The notes under the pieces: generated by a model
Databases searched by the model: none
The model's input: only the letters and a program-made list of their open reading frames with translations
What the model was told of the DNA's origin: nothing
Source of the DNA: Euryarchaeota archaeon TMED117
GTDB taxonomy: Archaea; Thermoplasmatota; Poseidoniia; Poseidoniales; Poseidoniaceae
Length of the DNA: 5,298 bases
NCBI GenBank assembly: GCA_002171315.2
Contig: NHFS02000024.1
Coordinates: 2,707-8,004 of the forward strand
Direction of reading: 5' to 3'
Position numbers and translations under genes: made by a program
Shown here: in pieces, positions 1-5,298 of the stretch
How positions within the stretch are numbered: the first letter of the stretch is position 1
Layout of the letters: the number at the start of each line of letters is the position of its first letter

Positions 1-1
1 G

Positions 2-2086
2 GACGAGATTGGATTGTTTAACGCCAACACATCCTCAGGATCATGCTCTACAGTACAAGAAGACGCATATTCCACTTGGGAAAAAGAACCTTCTAACGTC
101 CATGCTGAGTTCATTGGAGACCGTACAGTTCGAGTAACATGGACAGATCAACTTGGAGTTGAAGGTGAGCGATACCACGTCTATTCAGCTTCAGGATTCC
201 AACCATCTCCTCAACAGTTTGCAACCGCTACAACCTACCATGGATTTGCAAACGACAATGTTGAATCCTTTGATATTGTTCTCAACGAATCGGTTGTTTC
301 CTCTAATGGAGCAGTTCTACAATGGTACATCTATGTAACAAGTGAGGCTCAATATGTCCATTCAACTGGATCATACGAGTATCTTGGACTCAATAACAAC
401 TCATTCGGGCCTGTTGAAATTGATATTACCAGACCCATTAACCCTTCAATTGTTAACGCTGAAAGCCGAGGCGACCTTGGATTTATTTCCCTCGAATGGT
501 ATAACCTCCAGGAATCAAACGAAAGTTATCAGGTATGGAGACATAATAGTGACCCGTTTAACAATGGCCAAATCAGCATTACAACAAGTGATGCAGCAGG
601 ATGGGAACTGGTACTTGATGACGTGAACGTTGGAGAACAGAATTCTGCAACAATCATCAGAAACATCCCTCTTGCTAACGATACAGAGCGCAGTGTTTGG
701 TATGCGGTCACAGTAGCGGATCAATTCAACAACATCAACCCTGACATTCTTCAAGGATTAAGCGGCAATTCGATTTTGGTTCGAGAGGATACGCTTGCAC
801 CATCCGTGGCTTTGAAACTACTCGATGATGAAAATTCCGAATACACAAGCCCATCTCTCGTTGCAGGAACGTATACGATTCAAATTGAATCAAGCGAATA
901 TCTCAAGACGACACCATCGATTGAGGTCTTTTCGGATACTGGCTTTAACGTCACTGCAGGAGGGGAATTAATGACCCAGATTGCTGATAATGCTCTCAAT
1001 CCTGACAAAGGACCTGTTTACTCCTACAGTTTCACAATTGCTGGTTCAGCTAGCGCTGGAGAAATGACCTTCAGAATGACACTCGTCGATGAAGCAGACA
1101 ATGTAGGTGTAATCTCAAACATGGACTATCATATCGATGCAAAAGGTCCAGTAGTCACAATATACTCGCCTTCGTCCTCCTCAGAAGGTTCAAAATATCT
1201 CTATGGGAACAAAATAAATCTCATGTTCGCTGCAGAGGATGACGTCCAGATCAGCGATTTACAATATCGATTCACCTTCAATTATGGGGGGCTTACAGGA
1301 GTACCTAGTACATCTCCATGGGCGAATGCAGAAGGTGTAACCGATGTTGAAGGCGACCTATCTATTCTCGTAAGTGATATGGACTTCTCTGCGGGAACAT
1401 TTGATGCAGGTCAACACGCGATTACAGTTCGAGGCATTGATACTGCTGGAAATGAAGTTACACAACGAGTTGTCTTTATTGTTGATTTCTGTAGGAATAA
1501 TCTCGAAGGGGAAACTGTTTGTACGTTTGAAGAAGACCTCAAAGAAGAACCTGAGCCTGAACAGATTACTCCTTCTCTAAGTGACCCTCCATACCTGTTG
1601 GTTTGGGTTGCTGTCGGCGTGAACATTCTCTTGTTTATTGTAGCTCTAATGATTGTTCAAACAAGCATGTCAGGTCCGAAGAAGAAGAAGGCTGGCGAAG
1701 AAGATGATGAGGATTGGATGTCAGAATTCATCGGGACAAGTCAAGATTTGGATATGGATGCCATCACAGGAACAGGGGATTCAAAAGAACCTGAGAATGA
1801 GGAAAAGAAGGAAGAAGAATCTGAACCGGAACCAGAGGCAGATGAGGACGATCCGTTTGCAGTCAATCTCGTACAACGCAAAACACGTCGCAAACCGAAA
1901 GAAGTTGTCGAAGAAGTCGATGAAGATGAAGCAGAAGGCATCTTCTGGGCTGATGACGATGATGAAGAGGACGAGGAAGAAGAGGAAGAAGAACCAGCTC
2001 CACGCAAGCGTCCAGTCCGCAAACGACCTGCTCGAAAAGCTCCAACTCGCAAACGTCCTGTTCGCCGCAAGAGTAACGACGATTGA
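2..2086 (+). CDS. Surface-anchored multidomain (Fn3/Ig-like) protein with single C-terminal membrane segment and charged cytoplasmic tail (5' partial)
   Basis: The frame is open to the left edge (first full codon at 2), so the true start and any signal peptide lie outside the window; the TTG at 14-16 is only the first possible start inside it. Numbering from that codon, four beta-rich repeats are visible: Fn3-like units at about 26-138 and 140-258 (VTW and hydrophobic-x-W patterns), then Ig-like units at about 262-377 and 378-491, the last ending in a typical GIDTAGN loop. Two cysteines, C493 and C503, precede an acidic stalk. A hydrophobic segment at 527-548 followed by KKKK (556-559) indicates one membrane span with the repeats outside and the tail inside. 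The ~140-residue tail is Glu/Asp-rich (560-660), then becomes an Arg/Lys/Pro repeat (664-686). Such architecture suits an adhesin, envelope scaffold or anchored receptor; the substrate or partner is unknown. The antiporter gene starts 18 bp downstream, so co-transcription is likely. Confidence 0.9.
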   Translation, partial: DEIGLFNANTSSGSCSTVQEDAYSTWEKEPSNVHAEFIGDRTVRVTWTDQLGVEGERYHVYSASGFQPSPQQFATATTYHGFANDNVESFDIVLNESVVSSNGAVLQWYIYVTSEAQYVHSTGSYEYLGLNNNSFGPVEIDITRPINPSIVNAESRGDLGFISLEWYNLQESNESYQVWRHNSDPFNNGQISITTSDAAGWELVLDDVNVGEQNSATIIRNIPLANDTERSVWYAVTVADQFNNINPDILQGLSGNSILVREDTLAPSVALKLLDDENSEYTSPSLVAGTYTIQIESSEYLKTTPSIEVFSDTGFNVTAGGELMTQIADNALNPDKGPVYSYSFTIAGSASAGEMTFRMTLVDEADNVGVISNMDYHIDAKGPVVTIYSPSSSSEGSKYLYGNKINLMFAAEDDVQISDLQYRFTFNYGGLTGVPSTSPWANAEGVTDVEGDLSILVSDMDFSAGTFDAGQHAITVRGIDTAGNEVTQRVVFIVDFCRNNLEGETVCTFEEDLKEEPEPEQITPSLSDPPYLLVWVAVGVNILLFIVALMIVQTSMSGPKKKKAGEEDDEDWMSEFIGTSQDLDMDAITGTGDSKEPENEEKKEEESEPEPEADEDDPFAVNLVQRKTRRKPKEVVEEVDEDEAEGIFWADDDDEEDEEEEEEEPAPRKRPVRKRPARKAPTRKRPVRRKSNDD
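1952..1993 (+). repeat. Low-complexity acidic run in the tail of the surface protein
   Basis: Residues 647-660 of the surface protein are 14 consecutive acidic residues (first Asp-rich, then Glu-rich), written with GAT/GAC and GAA/GAG codons. It is the densest part of a longer acidic stretch beginning around residue 561. Reverse-strand readings of this tract give long poly-Ser or hydrophobic shadow frames that are not genes. Purine-rich DNA of this type is prone to length change between strains. Confidence 0.85.
2003..2071 (+). repeat. 15-bp coding tandem repeat: basic pentapeptide R-K-x-P-x
   Basis: Four successive 15-bp units at 2003-2017, 2018-2032, 2033-2047 and 2048-2062 encode RKRPV, RKRPA, RKAPT and RKRPV; 2063-2071 adds RRK. 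The units differ at synonymous positions (cgc/cga for Arg, aag/aaa for Lys, cca/cct for Pro), so the peptide pattern is kept better than the DNA. Lys/Arg-Pro-Ala type repeats are known in tails that bind nucleic acid or polyanions, such as H1-like and Hc1-like proteins. Here the repeat is the end of a membrane protein's cytoplasmic tail and sits directly after an acidic run. Confidence 0.85.
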
Positions 2087-2096
2087 TGCGAATCAC

Positions 2097-2101
2097 GGTG
2101 A
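2097..2101 (+). promoter_or_regulatory. Shine-Dalgarno-like GGTGA before the antiporter start
   Basis: GGTGA is complementary to the ATCACC part of the usual archaeal 16S rRNA 3' end. It lies 3 nt before the ATG at 2105 and 6 nt before a second in-frame ATG at 2108. Either start is compatible, and the protein differs by one Met only. Confidence 0.45.
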
Positions 2102-2104
2102 GAA

Positions 2105-3259
2105 ATGATGTCTGAAGTTGCCCATGAATCGAATTACGATAGTTTACTCGATTCTTTTAATCCATTAAAGAATCGATTGAATTGGCTCTTATTGGCAGTA
2201 CCTGTGACTCTGTTTTTCGACTTTCAAGGGAACGTAGAAATGACCTTCTTATTCTCAATGATTTCAATCATGCCTTTGGCTTTCCTCATGGGTCATGCAA
2301 CAGAAGAGATTGCTCTACGGGCGGGTGAGAATCTAGGAGGATTACTCAATGCAACCTTTGGGAATGCTGTAGAAATTATCATCGCAAGTCTTGCTATCTA
2401 TACTGCGTTTAAACACCCCGATCAAGCCGAGACAATGATCGTACTTGTTCAAGCATCATTGATTGGTTCAATTCTCGGTAATTTACTGCTTGTTCTTGGT
2501 TTAGCTCTGCTTTGGGGAGGGATCAAATTCAAGATTCAATCGTTTAATCAATCAGCACTTTCTATGAACGGTAGTTTGCTTCTCTTGGCAGTACTTGCCC
2601 TCATTATCCCAGCCGCAGCACATCATACAGGTTCCAACGTTACCGACGAAAACGTCCTCGAATTGTCTCGTTATGCTTCTTTAGCTCTTTTGGCAATGTA
2701 TGGGCTGTCTCTCTTCTTCCAATTCAAAACCCATTCTGATATTTTCAATTCTTCAGAGGATTCATCTCACCATGAAGAGCCCAAAATGTCGATAAAAAAT
2801 GCATGGGCTCTTCTGATTATTGCCACTGTTATGGTTGGATACATGGCCGAATTACTGGTTCACAGTGTTGACGATGCAGCAAGTGAATGGGGAATGCCGA
2901 CACTCTTCATCGGCGTGATCCTCCTTCCTTTCTTTGGTAATGCTGCTGAACATTTCACCGCTGTTATCGTTGCAGGAAAAGACAAGATGGATTTATCTCT
3001 CGCTATTGCGATTGGCTCAAGCGTTCAGATCGCAGTATTCGTTGCTCCTCTGATGGTTCTTTTCGCTTGGGTATTGGGAGTTGGGCTCTCATTAGAATTT
3101 GGGTTGCTTGAAACTGCAGCGACATTCATGGGAGTTCTTGTTGCGAATTTCATTCTAAATGACGGGAAAACGAATTGGCTTGAAGGGGCGATGTTACTTG
3201 CATGTTATCTCATCTTAGCCCTATCTTTCCTCCTTATTCCATTTGAAGTCGGGGCTTGA
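2105..3259 (+). CDS. cax: Ca2+/H+ antiporter (Cax/ChaA/VCX1 family)
   Basis: This is an integral membrane exchanger that, by family, moves Ca2+ (or a similar cation) against H+. The 384-residue length is normal for the family. About eleven membrane segments can be drawn, near 27-40, 45-64, 77-101, 112-138, 152-173, 187-207, 232-254, 264-291, 296-324, 329-352 and 357-380. The two inverted alpha-repeat signatures are intact: GNAVE at 86-90 (with NATF before it) and GNAAEH at 278-283. E90 and E282 should therefore be the paired ion-binding glutamates. The second repeat is followed by the family's GSSVQIAVFVAP stretch (304-315). The loop between segments 6 and 7 (about 208-229) holds a short acidic, His-containing patch (EDSSHHEE), the place where VCX1-type exchangers carry an acidic helix. 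The start is the ATG at 2105 (or 2108), after GGTGA. It lies 18 bp after the surface-protein gene and 2 bp before the next ATG. Ion specificity (Ca2+, Na+, K+, Mn2+) cannot be read from the sequence. Confidence 0.95.
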   Translation: MMSEVAHESNYDSLLDSFNPLKNRLNWLLLAVPVTLFFDFQGNVEMTFLFSMISIMPLAFLMGHATEEIALRAGENLGGLLNATFGNAVEIIIASLAIYTAFKHPDQAETMIVLVQASLIGSILGNLLLVLGLALLWGGIKFKIQSFNQSALSMNGSLLLLAVLALIIPAAAHHTGSNVTDENVLELSRYASLALLAMYGLSLFFQFKTHSDIFNSSEDSSHHEEPKMSIKNAWALLIIATVMVGYMAELLVHSVDDAASEWGMPTLFIGVILLPFFGNAAEHFTAVIVAGKDKMDLSLAIAIGSSVQIAVFVAPLMVLFAWVLGVGLSLEFGLLETAATFMGVLVANFILNDGKTNWLEGAMLLACYLILALSFLLIPFEVGA

Positions 3260-3261
3260 TT

Positions 3262-3810
3262 ATGGCATTACTCGGAAGAGGAAAATTCGGAGTAGGATTG
3301 AGTTGCTTCGCAATTCTTTTTCTTGTTGCTGGAATGATTGGTTTTACCTTTGAAGGAGAAGTCGAAGGGGTTCCAACCCCCAATGCTCCCAATCAAGCGT
3401 TTTTTTCAGATGAGCCACTGCCAAGCAACCCATTGGTTGGTCTACTTTCAACAGAGTTGACATTGACATGGGATCGAGATGATGTTTGGATCGGTATTGT
3501 CGATGAAGACGAGAAGAACCGTTGTGGTGATATTCCATCGTCCTTTTTTTCGAGTGATATGGGCTGTGATGGAGTGTCGACCAATTTCGTAGCTGGTAGT
3601 GCAAGCGCAACTGCCGATGTTGGATTTACATGGGAAATGGAATCTGGAACTTATTTTGCTGCTTTGGGGGCAAAAGACGGCGCTTTAGCAGAGGGTACCG
3701 AAGTGACGGTTTACTACGAAGCCCATATTGGACATTCCTTGTTTAGCATTGTAGTTACGATGTTTATTTTCGGAATTGGTGCGACATTGATTTATTATGG
3801 TCGCGATTGA
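3262..3810 (+). CDS. Small membrane protein of unknown function, two membrane segments around an extracytoplasmic beta-rich domain
   Basis: I do not recognise the family. From the ATG at 3262 the protein has 182 residues: a short basic N-terminus (GRGK), a hydrophobic segment at about 9-28, a ~130-residue middle region, and a second hydrophobic segment at about 159-179 ending in YYGRD. The middle region has alternating beta-strand-like stretches (around LTLTW, VWIGIV, VGFTWEM, GTYFAALG and EVTVYYEA) and two cysteines, C88 and C102, that could form a disulfide if exported. The layout resembles a beta-sandwich held to the outer face of the membrane, loosely like GOLD or PPC domains, but that is only an impression. 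The first segment could also be an uncleaved signal anchor. An in-frame TTG at 3256 would overlap the antiporter stop as TTGA. I prefer the ATG 2 bp after that stop, with GGGG at 3251-3254 as a weak ribosome site. Tight linkage suggests co-translation with the antiporter and perhaps a partner role. Confidence 0.85.
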   Translation: MALLGRGKFGVGLSCFAILFLVAGMIGFTFEGEVEGVPTPNAPNQAFFSDEPLPSNPLVGLLSTELTLTWDRDDVWIGIVDEDEKNRCGDIPSSFFSSDMGCDGVSTNFVAGSASATADVGFTWEMESGTYFAALGAKDGALAEGTEVTVYYEAHIGHSLFSIVVTMFIFGIGATLIYYGRD

Positions 3811-5070
3811 TTACTCAATCCCGTCATAATACTCGCTTACTGCAAGATCAAGTTCCTGAATAGTTGCTTTTTCATCAACGGTTTTTGTTTCCCCATTGAG
3901 CCGTAATGCTTGTCCATTAACCCAAACGTCCAGGCAGTCACCGCCGTTGTAAACGAGGTTGGCAAGGTGCCGATTGTTTGAACGGCCAAGCGGATGCATT
4001 CGAATATCATCAAGATCCCAAGCAACCCAATCTTTACTTCCCTTTGTTGCAATACTGAAAATATCTTTTGCAGGGAGCAACGTTGAATCCCAGTGATCGT
4101 GGCGTTGGACAAGACTTGCTAAGCGAGCCTCATGGAGTAAATTAAGTCCATTTCCACTCGATGCAGCACCATCTGTACCGATTCTCATATCGACTCCTGC
4201 GTCTTTGTAAGGAGGATATGAAAGGGTACCGCCACAGGCTAATTTCATGTTTGAAGATGGGCAATGAACCGCAGTCACATCATAGTCAGCCATCGTTCTG
4301 ATTTCATTTTTCTTAACCCAAGAAGCATGAGCAAAAATTGTTCCGGGTTGAATAAAATCAATCGATTGCAAATATTCAACAGGATACATTCCTGTTTTTT
4401 CTTTACATTCAGCGACTTCTTTTCGGGTTTCACTTACATGGATATGAAGGCGCCCATTCCTCTTTTCAGCAAGTTCACTTGCTCTTCGTAGAGTATCCTC
4501 GGAGCAGAGGTAGACCGAATGAGTTGCAATAGCGTACTGTACAAGATCGTCTTCAGAATTGTTAGCGATCAAACCATCGAGTTCAGCTAATGCAGATTGT
4601 GCATTTTCATGTGAAGGAAGCGCAGCATCACTAACAGGTCCACCACAAAGCCCCCTTAATCCAGCTTTTTCCAAGACATTACCTGTTACGGCGGGGAAGA
4701 AATGCATGTCAGTAGCGAAAGTAGAACCCGTACGTATCATCTCAGCAGCAGCAGCCTGAGCGCCGATTCGAACGAATTCCGGGGTAATCTTCGCTTCTGT
4801 TGGAAATATGGCTTCATCAAGCCATCGGTGAAGCGGAAAACCATCACTAAAGTCACGGGCATTCAATTGCATTGCAAGATGCGTATGCCAATTCTGTAAA
4901 GATCGAGTAATGACTCGATTTGACCCATCAATATCTTCGAGAACGTCCTCATCACCGATTGATTCAGACCATGTTCCGTCTTTGTGGAGTAGGAAATCTC
5001 CAACATGTTTGGCGAATTGATCATCGTACAAAACCGCGTTTCGATAACGAACGGCAGTATCATCGCCCAT
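3811..5070 (-). CDS. Amidohydrolase, MTA/SAH/5'-deoxyadenosine deaminase family (MtaD/DadD-like)
   Basis: This is a cytosolic metal-dependent hydrolase of 419 residues, normal for the family, whose members deaminate 5'-methylthioadenosine, S-adenosylhomocysteine or 5'-deoxyadenosine to the inosine analogues (nucleoside salvage and SAM by-product recycling). The metal and catalytic set is complete: HTH (H62, H64), HVSET (H211, E214), AH (H248) and GTDG (D300). W83 and E92, in RWLDEAIFPTE, fall where family nucleoside deaminases hold the ribose, and H184 in THSVYLCS matches another substrate contact. By my recalled comparison with TM0936, one Arg contacting the SAH carboxylate may be missing around 145-160, which would favour MTA or 5'-deoxyadenosine. 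Chlorohydrolase/guanine-deaminase relatives share the fold, so substrate is not certain. The start is the only ATG after the in-frame TAG upstream; AGGGAAGG (5073-5080) is a weak, close ribosome site. It follows pgk by 71 bp on the same strand. Confidence 0.93.
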   Translation of the reverse strand: MGDDTAVRYRNAVLYDDQFAKHVGDFLLHKDGTWSESIGDEDVLEDIDGSNRVITRSLQNWHTHLAMQLNARDFSDGFPLHRWLDEAIFPTEAKITPEFVRIGAQAAAAEMIRTGSTFATDMHFFPAVTGNVLEKAGLRGLCGGPVSDAALPSHENAQSALAELDGLIANNSEDDLVQYAIATHSVYLCSEDTLRRASELAEKRNGRLHIHVSETRKEVAECKEKTGMYPVEYLQSIDFIQPGTIFAHASWVKKNEIRTMADYDVTAVHCPSSNMKLACGGTLSYPPYKDAGVDMRIGTDGAASSGNGLNLLHEARLASLVQRHDHWDSTLLPAKDIFSIATKGSKDWVAWDLDDIRMHPLGRSNNRHLANLVYNGGDCLDVWVNGQALRLNGETKTVDEKATIQELDLAVSEYYDGIE

Positions 5071-5141
5071 GGCCTTCCCTAGTTGTGCTTCTTCATGAGC
5101 CTAGTGCTTGAATCCGCAATAGCGCGTTCAGCATTCACGCC

Positions 5142-5298
5142 CTATTCATCTTGAATAAGTGGCGTAATTTCCAACTGGTATCGTTGAGCACTGATCTCAA
5201 GTGCTTCAATTCCAGGAAGCGTTCTACCTGCAATGTAATCCAAACAAGCACCACCGCCAGTGGAGACGTGTCCCATTTTATTTGCAAGACCACGTTTA
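5142..5298 (-). CDS. pgk: Phosphoglycerate kinase, C-terminal 51 residues (5' part beyond the window)
   Basis: The minus strand from the right edge reads 51 residues and then TAG at 5144-5142. They begin KRGLANKMGHVSTGGGACL and continue into a conserved LPGIEAL stretch. The HVSTGGGA glycine-rich turn, followed about ten residues later by G-x-x-LPG-x-EAL, is the signature C-terminal end of PGK, where it contacts nucleotide phosphate and the closing hinge. PGK interconverts 1,3-bisphosphoglycerate + ADP and 3-phosphoglycerate + ATP in glycolysis and gluconeogenesis. After the usual EAL end it extends about 19 residues (EISAQRYQ to LIQDE), a modest tail. The rest of the gene, including the substrate-binding N-domain, lies past 5298. 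The amidohydrolase follows in the same direction with no evident T-rich terminator between them, so read-through is plausible. Confidence 0.9.
   Translation of the reverse strand, partial: KRGLANKMGHVSTGGGACLDYIAGRTLPGIEALEISAQRYQLEITPLIQDE

Noticed and set aside
14..16. TTG as the true start of the surface protein
   Set aside because: The frame stays open to the window edge and no signal peptide follows this codon, although the protein must be exported. The gene almost certainly begins upstream.
1741..2096. Reverse-strand and other-frame open reading frames across the charged tail
   Set aside because: They arise from the GAA/GAT-rich tract, which reads as poly-Ser or Leu/His/Arg low-complexity in other frames; the plus-strand frame is long and has coherent domains.
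3256..3258. TTG start for the small membrane protein overlapping the antiporter stop
   Set aside because: An ATG two codons further in leaves the predicted topology unchanged and has better spacing from GGGG; the TTG is kept only as an alternative.
5079..5138. A 19-residue GTG-started minus-strand frame between pgk and the amidohydrolase, ending in MKKHN then TAG
   Set aside because: It is very short, uses a GTG start without a clear ribosome site, and has no recognisable motif. It could equally be spacer; I also found no support for it being a frameshifted N-terminus of the amidohydrolase.
5103..5138. Possible hairpin (TGAAT / ATTCA) in the pgk-amidohydrolase spacer as a terminator
   Set aside because: The stem is only 5 bp with a long loop and no following T run on the minus strand, so it is not distinguishable from chance.
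1..5298. CRISPR arrays, tRNA or rRNA genes, insertion sequences, integrase or toxin-antitoxin genes
   Set aside because: Almost every base lies in one of five protein genes and spacers are 71 bp or less. No direct-repeat/spacer pattern, tRNA-like cloverleaf or transposase motif was seen by eye.

Overview
The window looks like a piece of an archaeal chromosome, most likely a marine planktonic euryarchaeote of the Marine Group II (Poseidoniales) type. This placement is an inference. It rests on moderate-to-low GC, very tight gene packing, a single-pass surface protein with fibronectin/Ig-like domains and a long acidic-then-basic cytoplasmic tail, SD-like sequences of the GGTGA type, and an archaeal-looking phosphoglycerate kinase C-terminus. 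No rRNA, tRNA, mobile element, CRISPR array or other lineage marker is present to settle it.

Layout: three plus-strand genes occupy roughly 2-3810. The first is the C-terminal ~694 residues of a surface-anchored multidomain protein whose start lies before the window. It is followed after 18 bp by a complete CaCA-superfamily Ca2+/H+ antiporter (Cax/ChaA/VCX1 type). Two bases later comes a small membrane protein of unknown function, with two membrane segments flanking a ~130-residue extracytoplasmic domain. The spacing suggests one operon, with the antiporter and the small protein likely translationally coupled.

Two minus-strand genes fill the rest: the last 51 residues of phosphoglycerate kinase (pgk, entering from the right edge) and, after 71 bp, a complete amidohydrolase of the MTA/SAH/5'-deoxyadenosine deaminase family. 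The two operons converge with no intergenic base: the TGA of the small membrane protein (3808-3810) directly abuts the stop of the amidohydrolase (3811-3813).

Functionally, the plus-strand block concerns the cell envelope and cation export, and the minus-strand block central carbon metabolism plus salvage of adenosine by-products. There is no gene-free stretch longer than 71 bp, and I see no clear defence, mobile or otherwise undescribed multi-gene system. The most unusual local structure is the surface protein's cytoplasmic tail, a run of 14 acidic residues next to a basic pentapeptide repeat. The most interesting unknown is the small protein coupled to the antiporter.
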